NCBI RefSeq assembly: GCF_038433135.1
Contig: NZ_JBCDMV010000008.1
Span: 62,001 to 126,000 of the forward strand
From: Luteococcus sp038433135
GTDB taxonomy: Bacteria > Actinomycetota > Actinomycetes > Propionibacteriales > Propionibacteriaceae
Length of the DNA: 64,000 nt
Direction: 5' to 3'
How positions within the stretch are numbered: position 1 is the stretch's first letter; each line of letters starts with the position of its first letter. Both the position numbers and the translations under genes were made by a program. Shown here in pieces: positions 7,773 to 19,160 of this stretch. The notes beneath the pieces were generated by a model. It was not told where the DNA came from. It searched no databases and worked only from the letters and a program-made list of their open reading frames with translations.

Positions 7773-8633
7773 CTACTTCTTGGCGGCAACCGCCTTGGCC
7801 ACGTCCTCCAGCACGGTGTTCAACTGGCTCTGGGTGATCTTCCCGCCACTCATGTCGGTGATCTGGATGAAGACATTGTCCACATGGCCCAGCGCACTGG
7901 TGGTCACCTGGCTCTGGCCGGCGACGCTCACGCTGGTCTTCTGCCCGGATTCGGTCTGCGAGCTGGCCGAATCCAGTGCCATGGTCTGGGTGGTGCCCTT
8001 GACCGTCACCTTCTGACCACTCTGGCTCATCGTCATCGAGAAGTTCTTGCAGGCATCCGCGGTGGTGTTCGCGGCCTCCACCAGCTTCTTGGCGTCCTCC
8101 CCGCTCGGCAGGGTGCGCACGATCACCAGCGGCAGGCTCTTGGCCCCGGAGACTGCCAGCGGCGTGGAGGCGGGCATCAGCTTCGCATTGGCCAGGGTGG
8201 CAGTCTTGCAGGCATCCGGCGTCACCGTTGCCGTCTTCATGCTCTGCGCCATCATGTCCGCGGCATTGACCTTCTTGATCTGCGCGGTGAGCTGGGCCGG
8301 AGCGGGCTGCAGCGCCACCCCATTCACCTTGACGCCCTTCAGCATGGCCTGCAGCTGGGCGTCGGTGTAGCTCTTGCCATCGCCTGAGGCCGCACCCCCC
8401 TCGCTGGCAGCTGCACTGGCATCGGCGCTGGCCGCATCGGATGACTGACCGGAGGCCTCGGTGCTGGCCTGGTCCGTGGCCCCGGCAGAGCTGGCGTCGG
8501 AGCCGGGGACGGCCACCGTCGAGCTGCTGGATGCCGGTGCGGCGGATTCCTTCTTGTCGCCACCGCAGGCGCTCAGCGACAGCAGGGCGACGGTGGACAG
8601 GGCGAGGATGGTGGTGCTGCGAGAGGTGGTCAT
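7773..8633 (-). CDS. Uncharacterised secreted lipoprotein
   Basis: The 286-aa protein starts with a lipoprotein signal peptide (MTTSRSTTILALSTVALLSL, lipobox LSAC, Cys at about residue 23). A Ser/Ala/Asp-rich linker follows to about residue 85, then a roughly 200-aa folded domain ending VDNVFIQITDMSGGKITQSQ and an Ala/Lys tail. The domain pattern, with isolated Cys residues (DACKTATL, ADACKNFSM) that could form a disulfide, resembles small actinobacterial lipoproteins with a sensor-like domain, but I cannot name the family. A perfect AGGAGG lies upstream of the ATG at 8633. It is likely monocistronic, flanked by hairpins on both sides. Confidence 0.8.
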   Translation of the reverse strand: MTTSRSTTILALSTVALLSLSACGGDKKESAAPASSSSTVAVPGSDASSAGATDQASTEASGQSSDAASADASAAASEGGAASGDGKSYTDAQLQAMLKGVKVNGVALQPAPAQLTAQIKKVNAADMMAQSMKTATVTPDACKTATLANAKLMPASTPLAVSGAKSLPLVIVRTLPSGEDAKKLVEAANTTADACKNFSMTMSQSGQKVTVKGTTQTMALDSASSQTESGQKTSVSVAGQSQVTTSALGHVDNVFIQITDMSGGKITQSQLNTVLEDVAKAVAAKK

Positions 8634-8754
8634 GCGGGGCCTCCTGATCGACGGGCCAGTGGAAAACTCTGCCAGTGACCGTAGCGGGGATGGGGTTCAC
8701 GCGGAGCCAGCACCGGTACACGTTCGTCCACCGCGAAATCGGACGGACACACCA

Positions 8755-8788
8755 GAGGGCCGCACTCCCGGTGGGGAATGCGGCCCTC
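8755..8788 (-). terminator. Stem-loop terminator after acnA
   Basis: A perfect 10-bp stem GAGGGCCGCA / TGCGGCCCTC, with a further 4-bp inner pairing, lies 25 bp beyond the acnA stop. No long T-tract is visible, which is common in high-GC genomes. Confidence 0.8.
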
Positions 8789-8812
8789 AGCCGATCGACT
8801 GGGATCAGCAGA

Positions 8813-11485
<2,673 letters not shown>

Positions 11486-11531
11486 GCATCACTCCTGATC
11501 GGGCTGCCTTGGCGCCTGCGCCAAAGTCTCT

Positions 11532-11606
11532 TGATATCAAGATATCACGTTCATCGGGACGTGCCCGGGCGAACGGGAATTCCTCTCACAGTCTGCTACA
11601 GCAGAC
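11532..11606. promoter_or_regulatory. Two palindromes upstream of acnA, possible operators
   Basis: The stretch 11486-11719 has no gene. It contains TGATATCAAGATATCA (11532-11547, a 7+7 inverted repeat with a 2-bp centre) and GTCTGCTACAGCAGAC (11591-11606, also 7+7). They lie about 47 and 106 bp upstream of the acnA start. In corynebacteria acn is repressed by the TetR-type AcnR and by RipA; these sequences do not match the sites I remember, and no regulator gene is adjacent. Confidence 0.5.
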
Positions 11607-11719
11607 CCCTTGCTGCCAGCCAACGGACCGCCTAATAACGTGCGGAAATAATGCTCTAAATCTCGTCGACTTGGGCGGCGACTAGGCATTTCCCGTCCGG
11701 CGGCCGACCCGCAGCGGAG

Positions 11720-11920
11720 TTACTGCGCGGACGCGGCAAAGGCCGTGCGGGCCGCCCTCGCGCGCAGCTCCAGCCGATTGGCGTTCCATTGTTCGCGCAA
11801 CTGCGGGTCGTCCATCACCAGGTAGACCAGACCGCAGTTGTGCGGGCCGTCGGCGCCGGGCTGGCACAGGCTGCACGGATCCCCCGGGCGAATGGGACAC
11901 TTGGCGCTGGTCTTGGGCAC
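11720..11920 (-). CDS. Small Cys-rich protein (DUF6767-like)
   Basis: This is a 66-aa protein with four Cys in the pattern C-x8-C-x2-C-x10-C (CPIRPGDPCSLCQPGADG...NCG), suggesting a metal site, followed by the helical LVYLVMDDPQLREQW. I recall such proteins as DUF6767; the function is unknown. The start is GTG at 11920 (VPKTSAKCP), 19 bp after the kinase stop on the same strand, so the gene is probably the last of that transcript. Confidence 0.7.
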   Translation of the reverse strand: MPKTSAKCPIRPGDPCSLCQPGADGPHNCGLVYLVMDDPQLREQWNANRLELRARAARTAFAASAQ

Positions 11921-11939
11921 CCGCCAATCATCCCACTCG

Positions 11940-14216
11940 TCAATACCGGCCCGACGGCCGGTCCGGCAGCGGAGCACGCAGCCGGGCAAAACCCGGCCCG
12001 GAATCCAGCTGGGCCCCCAACTGGCCCGCCGTCTGCCCCCACAGGGCCAACTGCTCCGCTGCGGGTTCCAGTACCACCAGCGTCGCCATCCCCCGGGAGA
12101 TGCTGACCTTCACCTCCTGCCGGTGCCGCACCGGTTCACCGATCCGAGTCAGCCAGTAGGCAACCGCATCCAGGAAGACCCGCTCGTCGGGCGTGACCGA
12201 CGGGGTGTTGGCGTGCCAGCCCTTGCGCCGCAGGGTGTTCAGCACCTGCAGCATGGTGGTCTGTTCGGGCCCCAGCAGCAGCTCGTCGCGCAGGGTGGCC
12301 TCGAGCAGCTCGGCATGCCGGATCCGCTCGGGCGTGATCTCCAGCCCGTCGGCGATCGTCCGGATCAGCGGCATTGCCTCCCCGGTCACCTGCTGCGACC
12401 AGTAGTCCTTGAGCTGCAAGTCACGCCGGCGGGCCGCCACCTCCTGCTGGGACTCGGTCGTCAGCCGGCGTTCGTCGAGCTGCAGCCGCTCCAGCAGTCG
12501 CACCCGGGCCTGGACGGCGATGGTGGCCAGGCCCTCGCCCAGTGGCACCAGGACCACCGGCCAGGCCTGCACGAGGGTCCAGGCGGACCGGGACAGGGCC
12601 AGTCCCAGACCCGCCAGAGCCACCCAACCCAGCACCGTCAGCAGGGCCCGCCTGACCGGCTGCTGCAAGACGGCCAGGTGCATCAGCGCCGAGCAGGCCC
12701 ACAGGAACCACAGCCCGTGGACCGCCTTGCCCGGGGACGTGGTGGGCGCCAGCGCGAGCAGACCCCACCAGCTCGCCAGGCCGGTCACCAGCAACACGAC
12801 CTCTTCGGCGCACGTCCCCGGCCGATGGAAGAGGGTGCGGCAATGGACCAGTCCGACCGCCACCGGCACCAGGGAACACAGCGCCACCAGCCATGCGCCA
12901 TGGGCGATCGCCATCAGGACCGCGGCCACCACGGTGACGGCGAGACCCGGCAGCGCGGTCAGGGTCAGCAGGCGACGGACCTGCCGCTTGGTGGAACCCA
13001 CCCACAACGGATCCGGCGCGCCGTCCTCCCGTGGCCAGGTCAGGGTGACCGTCGTCCCCCGGCGGGGCGCGCTGGTCACCTTGGCGGCTCCCCCGACGTC
13101 CTCCATCCGCGCCACGATCGAGTGCCGCAGCCCAAGCCCCTGCCGGGGCAGTCGGTCCGGGACGAATCCCAGTCCGTCATCGCTCACCTCAACCCGCGGG
13201 CGTGGCTGGGACTCCAGGGTGATGCTCACCCGGGATGCTTGGGCATGTTCGCGGACATTGGCCAGAGCGGCATGGACCGCACCCGCCATTGCCTCGGTGA
13301 CATCGGTCGGGAGCTGGCCCGTGTCCCCCGTGATGATGGGATCCAGGATGTCGACCAAGGGATCAGCCGACAGTCGCTCGCGCAGTGATTGGGTCGGGTC
13401 CGTCGAGCGGGGATGCTCCAGCTCTCGCAGCGCCGACGCGCACTCGTCCGACGCCATCTGCGGGGTGATCTCACCACCGATGCGGGCCACCGCATGCAAG
13501 GCGTGCAGGATGTGGTCGTGCAGGAGCCGCGCCGCCTCCGACCGGGCGAACAGCTCGCGTCGCTGCCAGGCGGTGGATTCCAGGATCGCGCGGCGTCGCA
13601 TCATCTCCTGTTCCACCTGGTGGGAGACCAGCCGCAGCGCGAGACCGAACAGCGCCATCACCAGTGGGGGCACCAGATACCACAGTGAGACCAGCAACTC
13701 GTGCCCCGGTTGCCGGGCCAGACCGACCAGCGCGGCATCGAGCAGGGCCAGGGCGGCGAAGAAGCCCAGCATCAGGCCGATCTGGGAGCGCAGGTGCAGC
13801 ACCCAGGTGGCCCACGCCACCCAGCCGAAGGCCAGGAAACCCGGCGCCCAGGGCGCGGTGCCCGGATTGAGGTTCCAGTGCGTCATCAACAGTGCAAAGG
13901 AAGCGGCCAGCATCGCGCCGGCACACCAGAACAGCCGCCGGCTGGACGCAACCCGGACGATGCCCACCGCGGTCACCACCTGGTGGGAGATCGCCAGGAC
14001 GGCGCCAACCACGCCCAGACGTGACCCGTTGACGGTCATCACCACCGACGGAATGGTCACCAGGCAGACCACGCCGACCACTGCGAGGGCAACCATCCGG
14101 ATGGCGCCGGTGGCGTACTCGGCGGGGGCGTTCTGGGCGCTCTCGGTTCCCTGCCTGCTCGCCCCTCCCTGGAACCTCCGGCGAGCGGACCGAAGGCGGG
14201 GCTCGTCAAGGTTCAT
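11940..14216 (-). CDS. Membrane sensor histidine kinase with a second, degenerate kinase-like half
   Basis: The 758-aa protein has an N-terminal membrane block (about six segments, residues 40-195), a phosphoacceptor-like helix AARLLHDHILHALHAVAR (His233 the likely site) and a HATPase domain with N-box NVREHAQASRVSI, G1 motif SDDGLGF and G2 GLGLRHSIVARM. This resembles NarL-partner (HisKA_3) kinases. Unusually, a second membrane block follows (about residues 420-560), then a coiled-coil stretch and a C-terminal region resembling a kinase catalytic part without the ATP motifs. No response regulator gene is adjacent. The start at 14216 is uncertain because the ribosome binding site is weak. Confidence 0.8.
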   Translation of the reverse strand: MNLDEPRLRSARRRFQGGASRQGTESAQNAPAEYATGAIRMVALAVVGVVCLVTIPSVVMTVNGSRLGVVGAVLAISHQVVTAVGIVRVASSRRLFWCAGAMLAASFALLMTHWNLNPGTAPWAPGFLAFGWVAWATWVLHLRSQIGLMLGFFAALALLDAALVGLARQPGHELLVSLWYLVPPLVMALFGLALRLVSHQVEQEMMRRRAILESTAWQRRELFARSEAARLLHDHILHALHAVARIGGEITPQMASDECASALRELEHPRSTDPTQSLRERLSADPLVDILDPIITGDTGQLPTDVTEAMAGAVHAALANVREHAQASRVSITLESQPRPRVEVSDDGLGFVPDRLPRQGLGLRHSIVARMEDVGGAAKVTSAPRRGTTVTLTWPREDGAPDPLWVGSTKRQVRRLLTLTALPGLAVTVVAAVLMAIAHGAWLVALCSLVPVAVGLVHCRTLFHRPGTCAEEVVLLVTGLASWWGLLALAPTTSPGKAVHGLWFLWACSALMHLAVLQQPVRRALLTVLGWVALAGLGLALSRSAWTLVQAWPVVLVPLGEGLATIAVQARVRLLERLQLDERRLTTESQQEVAARRRDLQLKDYWSQQVTGEAMPLIRTIADGLEITPERIRHAELLEATLRDELLLGPEQTTMLQVLNTLRRKGWHANTPSVTPDERVFLDAVAYWLTRIGEPVRHRQEVKVSISRGMATLVVLEPAAEQLALWGQTAGQLGAQLDSGPGFARLRAPLPDRPSGRY

Positions 14217-14286
14217 CCTGCACCGCGCGACGGCTGGTTGACCACCGCCCCGCCCGTCTCGTCGGCCATCTCGGGCTCCACCCAGC

Positions 14287-15468
14287 TCAGTCCCGCACCA
14301 ACAGCGCCACGCACTCGACGTGGTGGGTCATCGGGAAGAGGTCGAAGGCCCGGATCAGCTCGGCCCGGTAGCCCTGCTGGGCAAAGGTCTTCAGATCTCG
14401 TGCCAGGGCAGCCGGATCACAGGCGACGTAGGCGATGGCCCTGGCACCGAGCCCCGCCAGATGGGTGACCACCTGGGCACCCGCTCCGGTCCGCGGCGGA
14501 TCCAGCACGATCAGGTCCACCCGGGGCGGCAGCTGGCGCAGTGCCCTGGCCAAGGGCGCCGCGATGAAGCGGCCCTTGGGCACATTGCGTCGGGCCAGCT
14601 GGACGGACCGGGACACCTGCTCCACACCCACCACCGTGCACCCCTGGTCGGACAGTGCCCCCGCGAAGAGTCCGACGCCGCAGTAGAGATCCAGCGCGCT
14701 CTCCCCCCGGGCCGGCTGCAAGAGCTGCAGCACCGCCTCGGTCAGCGTCGACGCCGCCTGGGGATGCACCTGCCAGAAGCCATCGGCGCGCACCAGGTGG
14801 TCGCGGCTTGCGCAGTGCTCCACCACCAGCTCGGCGCCCTGTTCCCGGCTGGTGATGACCCGCGGCTCACCGTCGACGGGAACCACCACCCGGATCTCCT
14901 CGGCTCCGGTCTGGGCAGCGATCCGATCCAGTTCGGCCGGCGACGGCGTCTTCTCGTCGGCGATCAGGCAGCCCCGAGCGGGGAGCGGGATCAGCGCGTG
15001 CGACCGGTGGGCGCGCATCCCCACCTTCGGCGCGCTGCCCTGCCGATCGACCAGGAAGCGGGTGCGGGTACGCCAGCCGGTCAGCGGCCCGACGGCCTCC
15101 ACCTCGCCCTCCCAGACGATCCCCGCCAGATGGGCCAGCTGCTCCCGGATCACGCCGCCCTTCAGTCGACGCTGGCCCGTCGCCGTGACGTGCTGGAAGT
15201 CACAGCCCCCACACCCAGCGGGCACCGCCACCGGGCAGGGCGGTTCCGTCCGCTCCGGGGAGGCCTGCAGGATCTCCACCGCGTCGCCGCGCCAGAAGTT
15301 CTTGTGCGAGGCATCGGTGACCCGCACCATCACGCTCTCCCCCGGCAGCGCATGTCGGACGAAGATCACCCGGCCTTCGAAGCGGGCCACGCAGTGCCCG
15401 CCGTGTGCAACCGACCCCACCTGCATGGGGCCGATCGGCGTCTCCTCTGGCTCATTGCCCGTGCTCAT
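14287..15468 (-). CDS. TRAM-domain class I SAM-dependent RNA methyltransferase (TrmA/RumA family)
   Basis: The 393-aa protein should methylate uridine C5 in tRNA or rRNA. The N-terminal part is a TRAM-type RNA-binding domain, with the Cys-rich motif AGCGGCDFQHV typical of the RumA/TrmA family, although not all Cys of the RumA 4Fe-4S site are evident. The SAM-binding motif is ALDLYCGVGLFAGAL, followed by LDPPRTGAG and YVACDPAALARDL, where Cys is the catalytic nucleophile. The ATG at 15468 overlaps the stop of the APC permease gene (ATGA). The mycobacterial equivalent lies next to the same transporter. Confidence 0.9.
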   Translation of the reverse strand: MSTGNEPEETPIGPMQVGSVAHGGHCVARFEGRVIFVRHALPGESVMVRVTDASHKNFWRGDAVEILQASPERTEPPCPVAVPAGCGGCDFQHVTATGQRRLKGGVIREQLAHLAGIVWEGEVEAVGPLTGWRTRTRFLVDRQGSAPKVGMRAHRSHALIPLPARGCLIADEKTPSPAELDRIAAQTGAEEIRVVVPVDGEPRVITSREQGAELVVEHCASRDHLVRADGFWQVHPQAASTLTEAVLQLLQPARGESALDLYCGVGLFAGALSDQGCTVVGVEQVSRSVQLARRNVPKGRFIAAPLARALRQLPPRVDLIVLDPPRTGAGAQVVTHLAGLGARAIAYVACDPAALARDLKTFAQQGYRAELIRAFDLFPMTHHVECVALLVRD

Positions 15469-17468
15469 TTGCCCACCATCCGCCAAGCCGTCGGATCATC
15501 GTGCACATACTTCTCGTCGGCGTCCGCGGAGGACCGCAGCTGGTAGGGCACGCTGGTCACCATCACGCCGGGCATGAAGTGCAGCCGGGTGCGGACCACC
15601 AGTGCGGTCTGGTTGTGCAGCAACTGCTCCCACCAGTGGCCGACCACCACCTCCGGGATGTAGACGCAGACCACGTCGCGCGGGTTGTCGCTGCGCAGCC
15701 GCTTCACATGGTCGATGAAGGGGCCCGTGACCTCGCGGAAGGGCGAGGCGATCACCTTCAGCGGCACGTCGATGTTCTCCCTCTCCCAGGCCTGTACCAA
15801 CTCCTGCGACTCCTCGTCGTCGACGCTGACCGACACCGCGTCCAGGTGCGATGGTCGGGTGGCCTTGGCGAAACTCAGGGCGCGCATCATCGGCTTGTTC
15901 ACGTCGCCGACGAAGACCACGGCCCGCACCCGACTGGGCAGGGCACGGTCGCTGGCCCCGGCCAGCGCCACCTCCTTGGCCACCGTGGTGTAGTGCCGAC
16001 GAATGGCCTTCATCATGGTGAAGACCACGATCATCGCGATGATCGCCAGGTAGGCGCCGTGCAGGAACTTGCTGAGCAGCACCACCACCAGGACGACGCC
16101 GGTCAGGGTCAGCCCGATCGCATTGATCATCCGGGAACGCTGCATGTGACGGCGTTCGTCGGGATCGGTCTCGGTCTTCAGGTGGCGGGTCCAGTGCCGC
16201 AGCATGCCGAACTGGCTGACGGTGAAGCTGACGAACACGCCCACCACGTAGAGCTGGATCAGCGCCGTGACGGAACCATTGAAGATCAGCACCAGGGCGA
16301 TCGCGGCCAGCGCCAGGGACATGATGCCGTTGGAATAGGCCAACCGGTCGCCGCGGGTGTGCAGCTGGCGCGGCAGGTAGCCGTCGCGGGCCAGGATGGA
16401 GCCCAGCGTCGGGAAGCCGTTGAAGGCGGTGTTGGCGGCCAGGAAGAGGATCACCATGGTCACGGTGACGATGAAGTAGAAGGCCGGCTGGAAGCTGTCG
16501 AGGAAGACCACCCGGGCCAGCTGACCGACCACCGTGGTGCCCTCACCCGTCACCCGCTCGCCCGAGGCGGTCACATAGTAGGAGCCTCCCTTGGGGTCGA
16601 TCAGCTTCACTCCGGTGCGATTTGCCAGCCAGATGATGCCCAGCAGCATGGTGATGGCTATGGTGCCCAGCAGCGCCAGCGTGGTGGCGGCATTCCTGCT
16701 CTTGGGCTTCTTGAAGGCGGGGACGCCATTGCTGATCGCCTCGACGCCGGTCAGGGCGGCGCAACCGGAGCTGAAGGCCCGGGCCAGCAGCGCGATCATC
16801 AGCACTCCGGTGAAGTTGGTGTACTCGCTGGTGCTGGCCACCGTCCAGTCGGCGGTCTCGGCGCGCAGATCGTCGCCCAACAGGTGGATCCGGGCGAATC
16901 CCCATGCTGTCATCCCCAGGATTCCCGCCATGAACAGGTAGGTGGGAATGGCGAAGATGGTGCCCGATTCGCGCACGCCGCGCAGGTTCAGGGCCATCAG
17001 CACCACGATCACCCCGGCAGCGACGATGCCCTCTCGGCCCGCCAGCCAGGGCAGCATCGCTTCGGCATTCTGCACGCCGGAGGAGACGGAGACGGCGACG
17101 GTGAGCACGTAGTCCACCAGCAGGGCGCTCGCCACGGTCAAGCCGGCATTGGGGCCGATGTTGACCGTCGCCACCTCATAGTCGCCGCCGCCGGAGGGGT
17201 AGGCGTGCACGGTCTGCCGGTAGGAGAGCACGACGACGGCCATCACCAGAGCGACCAGCAGACCCACCTGCCAGCTGAAGGCGAAGCCGGCCATCCCGGC
17301 CAGGCTGAGGGTGAGCAGGATCTCGTCGGGGGCGTAGGCCACCGAACTCAACGCGTCACTGGCGAAGACGGGTAACGCAATCCGCTTGGGGAGCAGGGTC
17401 TCCCCCAACTGGGTACTGGCCAGCTTCCGGCCCACCAGAAGTCGCTTGATCGCATGCGTTGGACTCAC
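15465..17468 (-). CDS. APC-superfamily permease, probable KimA-like potassium transporter
   Basis: This 667-aa protein has about 12 membrane segments in its first 450 residues and a soluble C-terminal region of about 200 residues. The N-terminus has LPVFASDALSSVAYAPDEIL, typical of the APC branch that includes Bacillus KimA, a K+ importer; annotation as an amino-acid permease is the usual default. Two TrkA-type K+-channel regulators are transcribed divergently 86 bp away, as in mycobacteria, which favours K+ over amino acids. The GTG start at 17468 has no clear ribosome binding site. The stop overlaps the methyltransferase start. Confidence 0.85.
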   Translation of the reverse strand: MSPTHAIKRLLVGRKLASTQLGETLLPKRIALPVFASDALSSVAYAPDEILLTLSLAGMAGFAFSWQVGLLVALVMAVVVLSYRQTVHAYPSGGGDYEVATVNIGPNAGLTVASALLVDYVLTVAVSVSSGVQNAEAMLPWLAGREGIVAAGVIVVLMALNLRGVRESGTIFAIPTYLFMAGILGMTAWGFARIHLLGDDLRAETADWTVASTSEYTNFTGVLMIALLARAFSSGCAALTGVEAISNGVPAFKKPKSRNAATTLALLGTIAITMLLGIIWLANRTGVKLIDPKGGSYYVTASGERVTGEGTTVVGQLARVVFLDSFQPAFYFIVTVTMVILFLAANTAFNGFPTLGSILARDGYLPRQLHTRGDRLAYSNGIMSLALAAIALVLIFNGSVTALIQLYVVGVFVSFTVSQFGMLRHWTRHLKTETDPDERRHMQRSRMINAIGLTLTGVVLVVVLLSKFLHGAYLAIIAMIVVFTMMKAIRRHYTTVAKEVALAGASDRALPSRVRAVVFVGDVNKPMMRALSFAKATRPSHLDAVSVSVDDEESQELVQAWERENIDVPLKVIASPFREVTGPFIDHVKRLRSDNPRDVVCVYIPEVVVGHWWEQLLHNQTALVVRTRLHFMPGVMVTSVPYQLRSSADADEKYVHDDPTAWRMVGK

Positions 17469-17554
17469 GGCATGACTCTAGACCCACCGAGCAATGGTCT
17501 CCGATTCGGTGCGGTAGCGTTCATGCGTCGTCGAAGCACACAACGGAGGTCAGC

Positions 17555-18217
17555 GTGCACATCGTCATCATGGGTTGTGGCCGCGTCGGGTCGAGCCTGG
17601 CGCGCAGCCTGGAGAAGCGCGGGCACACCGTCTCGGTGATCGACGTCAATGCCGAATCCTTCCGGCGGCTGGGCCCGGAGTTCAAGGGCACCACCATCAA
17701 GGGCGTGGGCTTCGACCGCGCCGTGCTGGAGAAGGCCGGGATCCGGGAGGCCGACGGTTTTGCTGCCGTCTCCAGCGGTGACAACTCCAACATCCTGGCG
17801 GCCCGCGTGGTGCGCGAGGAGTTCGGCGTGCACAATGTGGTCGCCCGGATCTACGACCAAGGCCGCGCCGAGGTCTACGAACGGCTCGGCATCCCCACCG
17901 TGGCCACCGTGCGCTGGGCCGCCAACCAGGTGCTGCGCGGCCTGCTGCCCGAGGGTTCGGAGCCGGTTTGGCGGGATCCGTCGGGCAATGCCCGGCTGGT
18001 GCAGGTGCACACCCACGAGGAGTGGATCGGCAGCACCGTCGGAGCCATCACCGACGCGGTGCGCACTCCCCTGCCCTTCATCATGCGCTACGGCACCGGC
18101 ATGGTGCCCACCCCGGAGACGATCCTGCAGGACGGTGACCTGCTCTACGCCGCCATCGAGCTGGAGCGCACCGACGAGATCGAACAGATCCTGGGCGAAC
18201 CGCCCGTCAAGCACTGA
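17555..18217 (+). CDS. TrkA-family potassium uptake regulator (CeoB-like)
   Basis: The 220-aa cytoplasmic protein has an RCK_N (TrkA-N) Rossmann domain with VHIVIMGCGRVGSSLA and the ribose-binding acid in VSVIDVNAESF, then an RCK_C domain (about residues 140-215). Such proteins bind NAD(H) or nucleotides and gate K+ transporters. The GTG at 17555 follows GGAGG with 6 bp spacing. It pairs with the next gene, as ceoB pairs with ceoC, and is divergent from the APC permease; I infer joint control of K+ uptake. Confidence 0.92.
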   Translation: MHIVIMGCGRVGSSLARSLEKRGHTVSVIDVNAESFRRLGPEFKGTTIKGVGFDRAVLEKAGIREADGFAAVSSGDNSNILAARVVREEFGVHNVVARIYDQGRAEVYERLGIPTVATVRWAANQVLRGLLPEGSEPVWRDPSGNARLVQVHTHEEWIGSTVGAITDAVRTPLPFIMRYGTGMVPTPETILQDGDLLYAAIELERTDEIEQILGEPPVKH

Positions 18218-18259
18218 ATGGCCCGCAGAACAATGGCCGATGAGGACTGAGGAGAAGCC

Positions 18260-18952
18260 ATGCGCATCGTGATCGCCGGAGCCGGCAATGTGGGCCGCTC
18301 CATCGCCCGGGAACTGATCGTCAACGGCCACCAGGTGCTGCTGATCGACCGCGACCCGAAGGCAATCAAGACCGATTCGGTGCCGCAGGCGGAGTGGCTG
18401 TTGGCCGACGCCTGCGAGCTGGACACGCTGCAGGAGGCTCGGCTGGACACCTGCGATGTCTGCATCGCCGCCACCGGTGATGACAAGGCCAATCTGGTGC
18501 ACTCGCTGCTGGCCAAGACCGAGTTCGGGGTGCCGCGCACCGTCGGCCGGGTCAACCACCCCGGCAACGAGTGGATGTTCGACGAGGTCTGGGGCGTCGA
18601 CGTCGCCGTCTCCACCCCGCGGCTGATGTCCGCCCTGGTGGAGGAGGCGGTCAGCGTCGGCGACCTGGTGCGGATCTTCACCTTCCAGAAGGGCAACACC
18701 AACCTGGTGGAGATGACCCTGCCCCTCGAAAGCCCCCGGGTGGGCGAGACCCTGCGCACCATCACCTTCCCCGGCGACGCGATCCTGGTGGCGATCATCC
18801 GCGACGGCCGGGCGATGGCCCCGCACCCCGACGGCGCGCTGGAGGGTGGCGACGAACTGCTCTTCGTCGTCTCCACCGACCACGAACTGGAGCTCTCCCA
18901 GCTGCTGGCCCCCCGCGACCGCCATGTCGCCGACGATTCCGTCAGCTCCTGA
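18260..18952 (+). CDS. TrkA-family potassium uptake regulator (CeoC-like)
   Basis: This 230-aa protein repeats the layout of its upstream neighbour. It has a Rossmann domain starting MRIVIAGAGNVGRSIA, with LLIDRDPKAI at the second strand, and an RCK_C domain in the last 80 residues (VEMTLPLESPRVGETL onward). The ATG at 18260 follows GAGGAGAAGCC. There are 42 bp between the two trkA genes, so they form an operon. No membrane channel subunit of the TrkH type is in the window; the nearby APC permease is the likely partner. Confidence 0.92.
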   Translation: MRIVIAGAGNVGRSIARELIVNGHQVLLIDRDPKAIKTDSVPQAEWLLADACELDTLQEARLDTCDVCIAATGDDKANLVHSLLAKTEFGVPRTVGRVNHPGNEWMFDEVWGVDVAVSTPRLMSALVEEAVSVGDLVRIFTFQKGNTNLVEMTLPLESPRVGETLRTITFPGDAILVAIIRDGRAMAPHPDGALEGGDELLFVVSTDHELELSQLLAPRDRHVADDSVSS

Positions 18953-18970
18953 ATCCGTCGCCCACCAACC

Positions 18971-19080
18971 CGCTACGAGCGCGAGGAACGAGCGTGAGTA
19001 GCCCGACCGGGCAGGCGACGAAGGAGCCGGTGCGCCCGGCCGGAACGGACAGCGCGGAGCAAAGCGACTCCAGATAACAA
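18971..19080. other. Unusual intergenic stretch after the trkA pair
   Basis: This non-coding stretch begins GCTACGAGCGCGAGGAACGA and returns to GTGAGTAGC, so its first 30 bases have short inverted ends. It continues with a sequence rich in GGAGC and AGCGAC words and is more purine-rich than the surroundings. It reads like a dispersed repeat, but there is no second copy in the window, so this is only a suspicion. Confidence 0.3.
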
Positions 19081-19137
19081 GAAACCCGACCACCCAATGT
19101 CCGAGAGCCAGGCGCCCTCTCGACCCTGGCAGGGGGT

Positions 19138-19158
19138 TTGGGGGCGGCACGCCCCCAA
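19138..19158. terminator. Hairpin between convergent genes
   Basis: A perfect 8-bp stem TTGGGGGC / GCCCCCAA with loop GGCAC sits between the end of the trkA operon and the stop of the OB-fold gene at 19161. It could serve either direction. Confidence 0.7.
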
Positions 19159-19160
19159 TG

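Noticed and set aside
11532..11547. FNR/Crp-type site upstream of acnA
   Set aside because: The halves TGATATC/GATATCA with 2-bp spacing do not fit TTGAT-N4-ATCAA or TGTGA-N6-TCACA.
12409..14241. Long plus-strand open frame opposite the histidine kinase
   Set aside because: It is rich in Ser, Arg and Thr without domains, while the kinase has clear H, N and G boxes and membrane segments.
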